This document shows positions 44,601 to 59,100 of a DNA stretch of 64,000 nt, one piece after another. A program made the translations under genes and the position numbers. This DNA comes from Lepus europaeus (Eukaryota; Chordata; Mammalia; Lagomorpha; Leporidae), in the NCBI RefSeq assembly GCF_033115175.1, contig NC_084827.1, positions 144,949,701 to 145,013,700 of the forward strand, given 5' to 3'. Each line of letters starts with the position of its first letter. Position 1 is the first letter of the stretch. The notes under the pieces were generated by a model, which was given only the letters and a program-made list of their open reading frames with translations, was not told the DNA's origin and did not search any database.

Positions 44601-47115
44601 CTCAGCACAGCAGCTGGCACAGAACGCTAGACGTAAAGGAAGCCGCACCCAGACCTACTGGCTTTTTAGCGCAGAAACAAAACATGAGCTTGCAGATGTT
44701 TCCTGCAAGTATTTGTCAGGGAGGCGTTCTTAAACTGGGGCAATGCACAGGCTTGATGTAGATTGCGTGTGTGTGTGTGCGCGGGAGATTTTTCTAAACA
44801 TCTGAGAAATTTTTTACAAAGTGTCGCGCGAACTTCCATCATTGCTTCCGGAATCACGTTGTAGCTTCTTTTCGTCCCAACATGTGAGTTTCTGTTTCGC
44901 GGTGCAGAGCTCATTTGCACGTAACCTTGGCAACGCATTGCGTGAGGGAGGGCTCCTTCCGCCCTCTCTGCCCTGCGGGTTAGCTCTGAGGATCTTTCCT
45001 CCACGCCCTCCTCTCCAGCCTCAGTCCCTGGCAGAACGCAGGGTGTTTGGGGCTGCAGGTGCAGCGCAGGCACGTCTTTGCTTGTCTCTGGAATTTCTGG
45101 ACAATTTTTGCTCTCTCTCTCTCTCTCTCTTTTTTTTTTTTTAATCATATGAGGCTAGAAACCTGTTAAGACTTTGAAACTCGGTGTTTCTCTGACTTGT
45201 TTGCATTTTGGGTGTCTTGTTTGAAAACACATACACAGATACACACACATTTTCATTAACCCTTCCTCTTCCTTGTATAACCCTTCTGTCTCTCCTTTAT
45301 TCTCAGCTTATTGATGGGACAGTCTACACACACTTCCTCCACTGATTCAACTCCTAGTCTCACTCCAATGTGTTCCAGTTTGGCTGCAGCCTGCACCTGC
45401 TGCATCTCAGCTTGCTAAAACCTCCAAGCGCCGTCTTGTAACCAGTTTTCAGATTCTCAGCACTTTCTGCCCTCAGTTCTCTTTTCCTGGAATGTCCTTT
45501 TCCAGGTTGTCCGTGAGAGTCTCACCTTCCTTCCAGAAACAATTCAAGAATCACCTCCCACGTGCAGCCCGTGACTGGAAGAGGTGAATGATGAGTGAAT
45601 GAGTGATGTCACCAACTGAATTAATCTTTGACTTTTTTATTTCTTCCCCCACTTGCAATTCATCTCCCTACCTCACCAGATTACACTTCAGAAATGCGTC
45701 TCCAATCCAGTGTCACTCCCGCTGCCGTAAACAGGTCTTGATCATGTCTACACCAGGTCTTCCTGCCAACCTTGTCTCTCTAATGCCTCTCCTCCTCCAA
45801 CCCACCCTTAAGATTTCTATTTAACAAACACATGTGTTCATGACACTGGTCTCCTTGACCCAAACCCTCACCCAAATCCTCGCCTGGTGTGTGTGTTCCT
45901 TCACCACTCTGGCCACGCCCTAGCTCTCACTTGGGATGGAAGTGGGTTTGCACCCAAGCCTCCTTCCCACCTTTCCAGAAGGCACTGGCCCCTGTCAACC
46001 TTCAAACTGTCCAGCATGGAGAGGCTGGGGACTTCTTCCCCAGTTCCCCACTCTCCCTGCTTACGTCTGCAGCTGGCTGCTGGTGCTTGCGTGTTCACTT
46101 TCTGAGTACTCTTGTCTGTGTGCTCCAGGATATATATTTTCATAATCCGGTCAATACACTGAGAATCCTGATCATTGAGGGGTTTATGGTGCCTTCCACC
46201 CCATAGGTAATGCAATATGAAAGAAACATCAGCTGAGCTGCGAGCCCCTCCCCCACCAGGAGTACTTCAGAATTTTTTTCTTTCAAAATGCCAAATATCA
46301 AATTCTCTCAGGACAATTTCTCCTCATTTTCTTGGAGTCCACAATCAATTATACACCAACCGCTGAGCGTTAGAGGCAGTGGAGCTCAGTGGTTAATAAG
46401 ACAGATGTTGGCATCAGCCGGCATTGGCTCTGCCATTTATAAGCTTTGTGACCTCGGGAAAAAGACTGCCCCTTTCTGTCCCTCTGTAATTTCTCCTTTA
46501 AAAGGAGGACTATCAGTGGGTTGCTTTGAGGTTAGTATGTAGCAAATGCTGTGCTTGATGTATAGGGAGTTATATAGAGGGTGTCTGGGATAAATAGGGA
46601 TCACACCGAGACTTGTTTAGATATGCCTCTTCTCTTACACGAGTGAGCCCCATGAGGGCATGAAATAGACCTTAATCATCAGTGGCCACACAGGTAATGT
46701 TTAATAAACGAGTGGCTAAGCACCGGGCAGGTAAATGGGCTCCCTGGATTCTCTCGCAGAACTCGCTGCATTTGCTGGAGCATCTGGAGAAACGTCATGA
46801 TATACATGAAGATAATCTGACGTACCTGGAGGACCTCTGCAAAAAGGTGTCCCCTAGCCTGATCAGAATAATAGAGAAGTACAAAAATGAGAAAGGTGAG
46901 TAGTGGATGCTTGCTCACTTGCACCGGTTGATGGGCACGTTTATCCACCATTCTGTTACTATTCTCTAGGGAGAGCCATAATCTCCCCATTTGTTCATTT
47001 AACACGTATATATTGAACACACACTCTGCACCAGGCGCTGATTTAGAAATTGCAGGTATAGCAAGGAACGGAGCAAAGTCCCTATCCTTAGAGCTTCTGT
47101 CTAATGGGGGAAAGT

Positions 47116-47162
<47 letters not shown>

Positions 47163-50100
47163 ACAGGCAGAGTGTATAGTGAGAGAGAGAGAGAGACAGA
47201 GAGAAAGGTCTTCCTTTTTGCTGTTGGTTCACCCTCCAATGGCCACTGTGGCCGGCGCATCTTGCTGATCCGAAGCCAGGAGCCAGGTGCTTCTCCCATG
47301 CGGGTGCAGGGCCCAAGGACTTGGGCCATCCCCCACTGCCTTCCCAGGCCATAGCAGAGAGCTGGCCTGGAAGAGGGGCAACCAGGATAGAGTCCAGCGC
47401 CCCAACCAGGACTAGAACCTGGTGTGCCGGCGCCGCAAGGCGGAGGATTAGCCTGTTAAGCCACAGCGCCGGCCGAAAGTAGTTTTTGACAGATGTCTTC
47501 TTGTGATTCTTACATGCTTGCTGAGAGGATAGGGAGTTGTTTTCAGTGAAATGGCAGAAACAAAGGAGGTAAGATAGCCCAGGGGTTATGGGTCGGGTCT
47601 ATAGAATCAGGTAACTTGTGTAGTGTGGTGGCTCTTTCTTTAGCCTTTCTATGTTTTACTTTTCCCATCTGTAAAGTGGGCATAATAATAGTACATGTCA
47701 CATAGATTTCTGTGAGGATTGAATGAGATAATTTCTATAAAATACACGTCTGGTGTGGAGTGAACATTCAATACATGTTGGTAATATGATTATGTTTGTC
47801 AAAGACTTTTGTTTTCTTAGAAATTACTAGCATGGAAGAACTTCATTTTATTGTTCTACTTCTTTCCCTAGTCTGTCATATAAAAGCAATTTTGCTGTGA
47901 TGATATATGGAGGTAGAAGTGCTTGGAAGAAATCAAACCTGGCTACTTCATCAATGGGTTAACAGGCTAAACATTTGTGAGTCAACTTGTGCATTGTTTA
48001 AGCTAGAATTATACCTAAAACTCCTAGATGTGTTCATGAGGCTTTATGCCACGCCCAGATTTAATGCAGTGACTCAAGCTGTCGGGGGCAGATTTCCTGG
48101 ACTAAGAAATGAAACTAAGAGGAAACTCCTCTCTATGAATTCGATGACTACAATGAGCTGAGGAATAAAGCCTACTATTGTTAAAGTGATAAAATCTCAA
48201 AAATAAAGCAAGGAAGAAACATGTAATTTAAGTAAAAGTCACAAAGGGTCAGCAAAGTTCTTCCTCCTGTTATCAAGTGAAAACTAGAAAGCAGGAAGTT
48301 GGTAGTGCGAGAGTATGTGCAGTGTTCACACGCCCTCTGAATGCGGAGGTCGTCTTCTGGTTACGTTGTCATTGTCCTGGAAGGTAGCATCTCACACAAA
48401 ATGAACACAAGGCAGGGGATCGTGATGTTTTGGGTATTTGAATTCTGGAGAAAGCGCCCAATTTCCATGTGCTTCAGGTTTACCTTTGCCTCAGTGAGTC
48501 TTGAGGCCCAAGCTTTATATCAGGAGAAAAAAAAAAAAAAAAAAAGAGTTCTAATTTTGAGGTTTTGTTTCTACCAACCTGCTTGTCTGCGATCACTTTG
48601 GGGTGCCAATTATGATTAATAATTTAATATTGATTTTCTACAGTTCTAAGAGTTTGGGCCAATTCTGTTTTTAAGATGAAAAATTAAAGGACTGAAAAGA
48701 TAGTAGGTATGCAGATTTTACTGTAAATCATTGTGATCCCAGCTCCAAGGCTGCTATATCTGATTAGGACACAAGCTCTATTTAGGGACCAGCAGGCTGA
48801 TTTTCAGAGTATTCTTGAATGTTGGTGTTCACTTTAGTATTTTAAACTTATTATTATTGTTATTATTTTGACAGGCAGAGTTAGACAGTGAGAGAGAGAG
48901 AGAGAGAAAGGTGTTTCTTCCATTGGTTCACCCCCCAAATGGCCACTACGGCCGGTGCGCTGTGCAAATCCGAAGCCAGGAGCCAGGTGCTTCTCCTGGT
49001 CTCCCATGGGGTGCAGGACCCAAGCACTTGGGCCATCCTCCACTGCACTCCCTGGCCACAGCAGAGAGCTGGCCTGGAAGAGGGGCAACCGGGACAGAAT
49101 CCGGCACCCCTACTGGGACTAGAACCCGGAGTAGTGGCGCCGCAGGCGGAGGATTAGCCTAGTGAGCCGCAGCGCCAGCCAATATTTTAAACTTATTAAA
49201 AATAATACATATAAGGAAAATAATTTAAAATTCAAATAATAAAGCAATACAGGATATAGAAGGAGAAGGTCTCTCTTTTCCCCTTCCTCTATTACCAATT
49301 CATTTCTCAGATATAATCACTCTTTGGAATATATTCTTGTAGAAATTATTCTATATGGAACCAAAATATATATGTGTATTTGCATAATACATATTCTTAA
49401 CGAGAATATGCAAATCATGTTATATATATTATTATATATTATAATATACATTATATATTATATTATATATATATTAACATATTATGTATGTATTATATAT
49501 ACATATATATAACTTGCTCATTTTCCATCTAATGGAGTTTGTATTTTCCCTGAATTTGATAAAATAAAATTCATGATTTCTTTACTTTTAAAATATTTAT
49601 TTGAGAATCAGAGAGGGAAAAAGGGAGAGAGAGAGAAAACACTTACTTGCTAAGTGCCAGGCAAGGGCTGAAGCTGGGAGCTGGGAACTCAATTCGGGTC
49701 TTCCATGGGGGAGACAGGAACCCAACCGCTTGAGCCATCACGGCTGCCTCCCAAGGGTCTGCATTAGCAGGAAGCTGGAGTAGAGCCAGAGCCGAGCGCT
49801 GAATTCAGGGACTCGGATGTGGGATGCAGGCATCTTAATCAGTGTCTGAACCACTAGTCCCAGCTCATCACTGTTAATGGTTCCTTAGCAATTATGTAAC
49901 GATGTAAAAGATGTAATTACTACTTTTCAGTGGTTTCCCTTCCTTCCTTCCTTCCTTCCTTCCTTCCTTCCATTTCTCTCTCTCTTGTTCTCTCTCCCCC
50001 TCTCTTTGCTGCTGTAGTTTGAGTTCTGATATTATTTTTTGAGATAATCTTTTTGAGGTTTCTGCTTGGCAGTTATTTTTTACATTAAGCACTATAAATT

Positions 50101-53100
50101 CTGATATCATATTTGATAAAGGGTATTGCAATTTTAAGGAGCTAATAGAATTATAAAAATAATAAGAAAATGTATCAATACAGGAATAAAATGTGACAAA
50201 TTTAAAAATAGTCTATTAAATCACCTTTCTTTTCTGGGTATATACTTGTAGGTAGACTTCCATAAGCAAATACCATTAAAAATTTACAACCTCTTTAAAA
50301 TAATTACTTTTGATGGCTGTTTTTGAGGATTTGTTATCCTGGATTGCTACTAGTTAGAAGGTGATTTTATTTTACTTCCTGATTTTATTTTCAACTGCTG
50401 TAGACAAGGAAACTGAATCATTGCACGAAGGAGAGAAAGAGCTGGTTTCACAGTCAGACATTAAACGATTCATTGGAGCCTTACAGGTAAGTTCAGTGAT
50501 GGGCTGGTCAATGTTTAACAACCAATGAACGTTACCCTTTGCCTCCAACCTCCAAAAAGAAATAGAAAGAAAAATAAAAAAGCAAGCAAGAGAGAGGCTT
50601 TGATTTTTAGCACTTGCTGTAGATACTTCCACTATGGCTGATTTTAAGTGACTGCCATGTTACCAATCAGATTGCAGGTTTTTCTGAGAATTTAACAATT
50701 GGCTTTCACTTGTTGGTTTGCGCTGACTCTAACACACCTCTGTGTTACTTGGAAATGTTTCCTGTAGTCTGTAGGATGAGATCAGGGCCAGCTTCATGGG
50801 TGTTCAATCTGTGGGGTTTCACAAGGACCCATGCTTTGTTTGATGCTTTGGTGTCACCATTTTGAAATTCTTAATAATGCATGAACAAGGTGCCTTGCCA
50901 ATTATGTAGCAAGCCCGCCCCAGAAAGCAAGAACTTGGTCCCTTCACAATGTGACCAGGACCCTTGGGAGACATGTGGCACGATTTACATGTCTTCCCTG
51001 AAAACTTGGGTAGCTCCACTATGCCAACATCTCTCAGCATAAGTTAGATTAGCTCTGGAGATGGTTTTGTTTTCAACTATGGTATATAGGTAGCATAAAA
51101 TTTATCATATAACTCACTTTAAAAGAACCATGGTAAAATATACAATAAAATAACATAAAATTTGTTATAATTGTTAAAAATTATTATGGTATAACAGATG
51201 TAAAATTTGCCATCTTAACCAGTCTTAAGTCCACAGTTCAGTAGTGTTCAGTAGTACATTCACATTGCTGTGTAGACATTGCCACCATCCTTCTTTGGAA
51301 CTTTTTCATCTTCCCTAACTGAAATTTTGTACTCATTAAACAGTACCCACCCCATTTCTTCCTCCCCCTCAGGCCCTGGTAACCACCATTCTTTCTGTCT
51401 CTAAGAATTTGCCTATGCCATGTACCTCATAATTGTGGAATGATACAACGTTTGTTCTTTTGTGAGTGACTTACTTCCTTAAGTATAATGTCTTCAGAGT
51501 TCATTTGTGTTGTAGAAGGTCTCAGAATTTCCTTCCTTTTTGTGACTAAATAATGTTCCATCATGTGTCTGTAGTATGTTTTATTTATCCATTTACCTAC
51601 TGGTGGACTCTTGGGTTGCTTCCACCTCTTGGCTATTGTGAGTGATGCTGCTATGAACACGAGCGTAAACACGTCTTTGAGACCTTGCTTCCAATTCTTT
51701 TAGGTGCATGCTAATAAGTGGAAGTGCTGGATCATACACTAATTCTATCTTTAATTTTTTGAGGAAATGCCATTCTGCTTCCCACAGCGTCCAGGCCATT
51801 TTATTATATTTTCACAAAGTTTGCACAAAGGTTCTAATTTCTGCATATCCTCACCAACACTTGTTTCTTGTTTTTTTTTTTTGTTTGTTTGTTTGTTTAT
51901 TTGTTTTGGAAACAGCTGTCCTAATGGATCTCTTTGGGGTTTTGATTAGCATTCCCCTCATGACTTGTGATGTTGAGCATCTTTTTGTGTGCTTGTTGGC
52001 TATTTGTATTTCTTCTTTGGAGAGATAGCCGTTCAAATCCCGTGCCTGTTTTCTAATCATGTTATTTGTAGAACTTTTATTTTTTATTCTTTTTTTTTTT
52101 TTGACAGGCAGAATGGACAGTGAGAGAGAGACAGAGAGAAAGGTCTTCCTTTTCTGTTGGTTCACTCCACAATGGCCGCTGCGGCTGGCACACTGCGCCG
52201 ATCCGAAGCCAGGAGGCAGGTGCTTCTCCTGGTCTCCCGTGCGGGTGCAGGGCCCAAGCACTTGGGCCATCCTCCACTGCCTTCCCAGGCCACAGCAGAG
52301 AGCTGGCCTGGAAGAGGGGCAACCGGGACAGAATCCGGCGCCCCAACCGGGACTAGAACCCGGTGTGCCGGCGCTGCAGGCGGAGGATTAGCCTATTGAG
52401 CTGCAGTGCCGGCCTATTTTTTATTCTTAAACAATTATTTTATGACTTCTTCATTACTCTCATGATTTTGTATTTATATAGATACAATTTTCAAATTTGG
52501 AAGGAATTTCATTCTTAATGAAAAGTTGCAAGGACATGAAGAATACAAAGAACGCCTGTTGTATTAGTGAGTTGGTTTGACTATACACAATACACAAGGC
52601 TGGGTATTGTATAAAGAAAAGAGCTTGTAGTTCTGGAGGTTCAAGGGCCTGGTGCCTGTGTTGGCTTGGCTCTGATGAAGGCCGGAGGGTAGATGAATCA
52701 CAATGGCAGGAGCCTATGTAAGAGAGAATATCATATAGTGAAATAGAAAGCTAGAGCTGGAGAGAGGCCAGTCTTGCTGTTTTATAATAAGGCTTTCACA
52801 AGAACTAACCCCACAAGCCCTAGCTCATGAAAGTCTCACCACCTCTTAACACCATCACATTAGGGTCCAAGCCCACAGCAGACACATGAGCCCTTGGGTA
52901 CCAAACCACGTCTAAACCATCACACTCTGTTTGCCCAGATTCCACCACCCTGTGGATGTGCTTTATGGTTCTTGTGCTCTTGTGTATGTACATTCTTTCT
53001 CTCTCTCTCTTTCACCCTTTTTCTCTATGCATACTTTTTCTCCTGACTTTTTGAGAGTGAGCTACAAGGCATGCCCTTTACCCCTGAAACCTCCAGAGTG

Positions 53101-56100
53101 TTTTCCTTAAGGGTAAGGATTTTCTTTTACAAAAGTATAACATGGTTACCAATGCAAATAAGGTTAAAGTTATACAATACCATTGTCCAATTGATGATCC
53201 AGATTCCAGCTTTGTTTCTTGAACCAATAATGTCCTTGAGAGCCTTTTTCTCTCTCCAGAACTAAATTGAATTTAGGATCACATATTTTATATATGCAAT
53301 ATAAACCCCATGCACAATAAAAGAGACATCTGCACCTCTATATTTATTGCAGCTCAATTCACAATAGCCAAGACATGGAATCAACCTAAATGCCCATCAA
53401 TGGAAGACTGGATAAAGAAACTATGGGACATGTACTCTATGGAATACTACACAGCAGTTAAAAAATGAAATCTAGTCATTTACAGCTAAATGGATGAATC
53501 TGGAAAATATCATACTTAGTGAAATAAGCCATTCCCAAAGGGACAAATATCATGTTCTCCCTGATCTGTGACAACTAACAGAGCACCTAAAAGGAAACCT
53601 GTAGAAGTGAAACTGACACTATGAGAAGCAATTACTTGAACAGCCCTTGTCTTGACTGTTGAGGAACACCTTTTTTATTTCACTTTATCTATTTTTTTAT
53701 TCTTTTTTTTCTTCTCTACTTAATACCATTGGCTGAACTTCTTACTTAACATAGCATTAATCATAGATGTCAATTGAAAATAGATCCCAGTTAAAAATAA
53801 GAGTGGGAATGAGAGAGGGAGGAGCTGTACAGATTAGCACACAGTCCCACAGGCCTACCCCGAAGGGTGAAGCTAAAAACTTGCCATGGGACTCCAATTC
53901 CCACTTAGCTGGGTGGCACTAATCCCATCTTATGTGATAAAGTGATCATATTAAGTACGGAATTGATCATATACATAGGACCATCAGTCAAAGGGATCAC
54001 ATAAATAAGACCAAGTGCCTGGTAATAACAATAGATAGAATTACAAAGGAAGAGAAAGTTCCAACATGGGAAGCAGTCCATACAGCAGACTCATAGGATG
54101 ACAAACACCCTAAACAGCACTCTGACCTCAGAATCAGCTCCTAAGGCCTGACTGAAAACACCATGAGAGCATTTCAGGCATGGAAAGCCAAGACATAGTG
54201 GCAAAAATGGTTCTGCGTGAGGGATCTCTGTGAGTGAGACCCCAGTGGAAAAAAAGGGGCTATCAAAGAAGGATGTAGTTTTCTCTGAAGGGAGGAGAGA
54301 ATTTCCACTTTGCATATGGCCCTGTCTAAAAATGACAAAGTTTGTGAACTCAAAAGGCTTCCGCAGCCTTGGCAGCACATGTCGAGAGCCTCAGGTGATC
54401 ACTGACATCATAAATAAGAGTGTCAGTTGTTAAATCAACAACAGGAGTTGCTCCCCATGCTGGACCTCTGTCCTTAATGAGTTGTACTATGAGAATTAAT
54501 GGTAAAACTTGTCTTCAAACTGTGTTTTATAATTTGTGTGTCTGCGTGGGTACAAATAGTTGAAATCTCTCTTTAGTAAAGAGTTGGTCTTCTGTATATA
54601 AAGTCAATTGAAAATGAATCTTAATGGAAAATGGAACTGGAGCGGGAGTGGGAGGTTGGATGGGAGCACAGGTGGGAGGGTGGGAATGAGGGAAATAAAC
54701 ACTATATCCCTAAAAGCTGTACATATGAAAATTTATATTCATTAAATAAAAACCTTCAAAAAATTTTTAACATCCCTTGCATTTAGACACTATCTATTAG
54801 TACACGTAATATAAACACAATATTGTATGTAATTGTCATGTCCCTTGATAGTCCTTTAATCTTGGGCATTTCTATAACTTTTCTTCCTCTTTTGGGATAC
54901 TGAAACAGTTGAAGAATACAGCCAATCCTCCTGATTTCCATAAAAAGTAGAGACTCCTGCTTAGTTTTGATGTATGTGATTAGATTCAAGCTATCTGTCC
55001 TAGCCAGCATATCACCAAGTGATGTTATATCTTTCTTAGGGTCTCACGTCTGGAGCTACATGATGTCTATCTCTCCCAACCCCACCATTGGAGATGCTAG
55101 TGCTTGACATTTCTTCATTACGTAGTTCATTTTATATATTTTCCCTACCCAACTATAATCAAGTAAGGGAGCGATGTTTTAAGACCCTGCAAATACCCTG
55201 TTCTGCATAAAATTTCCCCCAAGATTGAGCACCCACTGAGGATTCTTGTGTGATCTGGCATTTACTCTGTTGGTGCAAAAGCAGTGCTTTTCTTTCTTTT
55301 TCTTTTTCTTTTTTTTTTTTTTTTGGACAGGCAGAGTTAGACAGTGAGAGAGACAGACAGAAAGAAAGGTTTTCCTTCTGTTGGTTCACCCTCTAAATGG
55401 CCGCTATGGCCAGCGCTGCGCCGATCCGAAGCCAGGAGCCAGGAGTCAGGTGCTTCCTCCTGGTCTCCCATGCGGGTGCAGGGCCTAAGGACTTGGGCCA
55501 TCCTCCACTGCACTCCTGGGCCACAGCAGAGAGCCAGACTGGAAGAGGAGCAACCAGCACAGAACCGGCGCCCCAACTGGGACTAGAACCTGGGGTGCCG
55601 GCGCCGCAGGCGGAGGATTTGCCCAGTGAGCTGTGGCACCAGCCAAAAGCAGTGCTTTTCCAACATCAGGATTCTCACTACAATTATAAGTCAGCACTCA
55701 GTAAGAGCCTTCCTTTTTCCTCTAGAAGTTTGTTGCTGTTGTTTTCTTTTCTTTTTTAAGATTCATTTGTTTATTTGAAAGTCGGAATTACACAGAGAGA
55801 GAAGGAGACGCAGAGATGGCCGGCACCGTGGCTCAATAGGCTAATCCTCCGCCTTGCGGCGCCGGCACACCGGGTTCTAGTCCCGGTAGGGGCACTGGAT
55901 TCTGTCCTGGTTGCCCCTCTTCCAGGCCAGCTCTCTGCTGTGGCCTGGGAGTGCAGTGGAGGATGGCTCAAGTGCTTGGGCTCTGCACCCGCATGGGAGA
56001 CCAGGAGGAAGCACCTGGCTCCTGGCTTCAGATCGGCACAGCGCACTGGCCTTAGCATTCATTTGAGAGGTGAATCAACAGAAGGAAGACCTTTCTCTCT

Positions 56101-59100
56101 GTCTCTCTCTCACTGTCTAACTCTGCCTGTCAATAAATAAATAAATATAAAGGAAAAAAAAAAGGGCAGTGGTGACACGTCTCTCTGCGTATAGTGAGTT
56201 TATCTGAGTCCCATCTTCTTCCCCTAACAGGACATAATACAACACTACAATTATGTCTTTTTTCTGTCTCTTTCTTTTTAAAAAATATATATTTTATTTA
56301 TATGAAAGGCAGAATTACACACAAACACAAACACAAACACACACACATACAGAGAGAGAGAGAGAGAGAGAGAGAATCTTCCCTCTGCTGATTCACTCCC
56401 CATATGGCCACAATGCCGGGGTTGGGCCAGGCCGAAGCCAGTATCCGGGAACTTCTTCTGGTTCTCCCAATTGGGTGCAGGGATCCAAGCACTTGGGCCA
56501 TCTTCTTACTGCTTTTCAAGGCGCATTAGCAGGGAGCTGGATCAGAAGTGGAGCAGCCAGGACTTAAACCATATGGGATGCTGACATTGCCGGTGGTGGC
56601 TTAACTCGTCAGGCTACAATGCTGTCCCCTACAATTACTTCTAAAATTTAAGTTAACTTCTTTACTCTAGGAGAACAGCTATGATACAGCTCATTCATAC
56701 TGCAGAGCAGCAGTAAGGCATTTGAACTGAAGAGGAACTAGGAGGGAGATTCTTTGGACTGGGTGTTGCAGAGCCCCAACCCCCAAACAATTTTTTTAAA
56801 GACTTATTTTATTTATTTGAAAGGCAGAGTTACAAAAAAGGCAGAGGCAGAGAAGAGAGAGAAGTCTTCCATCTGCTGGTTCTCTCCCCAAATGGCCACA
56901 ACGGCCAGAGCTGGGCCAATCTGAAGCCAGGAGCCAGGTGCTTCTTCCTGGTCTCCCATGCGGGTGCAGGGCCCAAGCACTTGGGCCATCTTCTACTGCT
57001 TTCCCAGGCCATAGCAGAGAGCTGGACTGGAAGAAGAGCAACCGGGACTAGAACCCGGCGCTCACATGGGATGCTGGCGCCACAGGCGGAGGGATTAACC
57101 TAGTGCGCCACGGCGCCAGCCCCATCCCACTAAACTTAACTCCACCCCCGGACCCACCCCCACTGTTTCAAGGGCTTTTGTGCTCAGGCTCTGACATGCA
57201 TGTGGAGCACACACAGAGTTGTGCTGTTGCCTTTCGGGGATGTAGCGGTTTCTCACAGGGCTGGTTCAGCCTGCGTCTCCAAGATACTGCAGTTTTGTTG
57301 ATCGGGGTGATTGTGCCCATAGCCAGATAAAGATGAGGGAGCTTGTGGTGGTACTGGACGAGCAAGGGGCTTGGGGACAGCCCCTCCCATTACATACATT
57401 CTCACTGATGCTCAGGTGTCTTGAAATCTATCCCTTTCCATCAGATGATGGTCCAAGTGGGACCAGGTAAATCCTCTCCCACTTCTACGCCCCTGTCGGG
57501 CTTTCTCACTTACAGGAACACTGCTGATAATTAGGCTTAAGAAGAATGCTCCAATTTGTTTAAAAAACTGAATAAATGTTTTGAAGATCTAATTCCTTTA
57601 TTTTTTGTTAAAGTTATTTACTAATTTGAAAGTGTGAGAGTGAGAGTGAGAGAGAGACAGAGACAGAGAGACAAAGAGTGGTCTCATCCACTGGTTCATT
57701 CCCCAGGTGTCCCCAGGGGGTGGGATTGCATCAGGTCAAAGCTAGGAACCAGGAACTTAGTCCAGGTCTCCCACACGAGTGGCAGGGACCCAACTACTTT
57801 GAACCATCACCCCCGTCTCCCAAGGCCTGCATTGGCAGAGAGCTGGAGTCAGGAGTTGGAGGCGGGAGCTGAAGCAGGCACGCTGATGCTACGCTAAATG
57901 CTTTCCGCTTTGGGGTTGTCCTCAGGGGATGCGCTGCCCTCAGGGAAAGAGGTGGGCAGCCCTTGCAACCTGCAAGCTCTTTTCTCCTCCCTGTCCACGC
58001 GCATTTTATCAGCCCCGGGAAGAAACAAATCCAGGGATGCAGGGCCTGCAGCTGCCGGGCAGAGGGTGCCACTGCCCCTGAGACACTCCGAATCTCAGCA
58101 GCTTCCCTCCGGTACGCCACAACACCAGAAAGGCCCTGGGCCAGCACTGAGAGGGAGCCCAGGGTTCTGCACGAAGGGAACTGCTGCTTAGGAACAGAAA
58201 GGTGGGATGTCTTCCGGAAAGTGACACTAATCTTCCTCGGCACTTTCTTTTTCCAATTCAAGGCACAAGCGGGCTGTTCCAAGCTTTCCTCTGGGGAGGG
58301 CGGAGAGGGCTGAGTGGCTTCTGCTCTAAAGCCTGACCTAGCAGGTTCAGGAGAATTCGGGCAGCTCCTCTGCTTCCAAGCCTCGCAGTCAGGTCACCCT
58401 CGGCAGGGGCTGCAGCTCGCAGGCCGGCAGTGCCAGAGCGGAGTGTGCGGTCAGAGCAAGTGCACTGGGGTGCTGCTTCTGTTTGTAGAGGGAGAGGAGC
58501 AGAAGGGAGGGAGGGGGAAGTGCCAATGGTGACCTTGGTGCCTGAGTCCTTGGCCTTGAAGTCACAACCTTAGGAAGACACTGCAGAATCTGCCACTGGG
58601 CTAAACTGCTGAGGAACGAGCAGGTTTGGGGTGATGCCTCTCTGTGAAATGGAAAATTTATCTGAGTCCCTTCGTCTTTATGTTTCTGGAAATTCAGCCT
58701 TCAGAGCCCCAGACGTGTCGCTTCCAGCCGAGCCTGGAGGTTGCACGATGGGGACAGTCACCATTCCCTGCACTTGCCCTTTTCCAGGCACTATTCTAGG
58801 AGCTTTCCAGGGCTTATCTCATTGAATCCTCCTGTCGCCTGGGGAGAGGTACCACTGTTATTCTCAGGTAATGCCCAGAAACCTGAGTCCCAGAGGTCCA
58901 GCACTTGGCTGAAGGTCCCGCCTCTCAAAAGCTGTGGAGCTGGGACTTGAACCCAGCAGTCAGTCTGACCCCAGAGCTCACTTCAAGGGCCTGGCTGTGT
59001 TCCTGTGTAGCTGCGTGAGCTCAGGAAATGACTGTGTTTCTGAAGAATAAAGCCATTGCTTCCTGCTTTCCAATTCAGCGTGGCTTCTCCAGGAGCGCTC

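Larger units (their letters stand above)
33879..46759 (+). other. CASP10: CASP10 large intron within DED2
   Basis: A 12.9-kb intron. It contains a MIR (33985-34237), L1 3'-end modules (35595-36612), SINEs, the L1/host-transcript chimera (37373-40600), five further minus SINEs (41.1-44.0 kb), a CpG-rich unique block (44810-45070), an L2-like relic and a MIR just before the next exon. The block 34240-35590 holds nothing I can name. Confidence 0.7.
46896..50403 (+). other. CASP10: CASP10 intron between DED2 and linker exons
   Basis: A 3.5-kb intron with three minus SINEs (47118-47474, 48854-49182, 49587-49867), a MIR (47575-47795), an AT-rich tract (49360-49512) and a CCTT run. Unassigned: 47800-48850 and 49975-50400. 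Confidence 0.7.

Noticed and set aside
44666..45148. 160-codon minus frame across the CpG-rich block
   Set aside because: Starts in a poly-Lys run from a T tract and lacks family similarity; the DNA motifs are more convincing than the peptide.
46679..47329. 216-codon minus frame
   Set aside because: Made of antisense CASP10 exon plus SINE and a poly-Lys run encoded by the SINE poly(T); not a gene.
57794..58282. 162-codon minus frame in GC-rich intron
   Set aside because: GC-rich sequence opens frames by chance; + frames are also open and no domain is visible.
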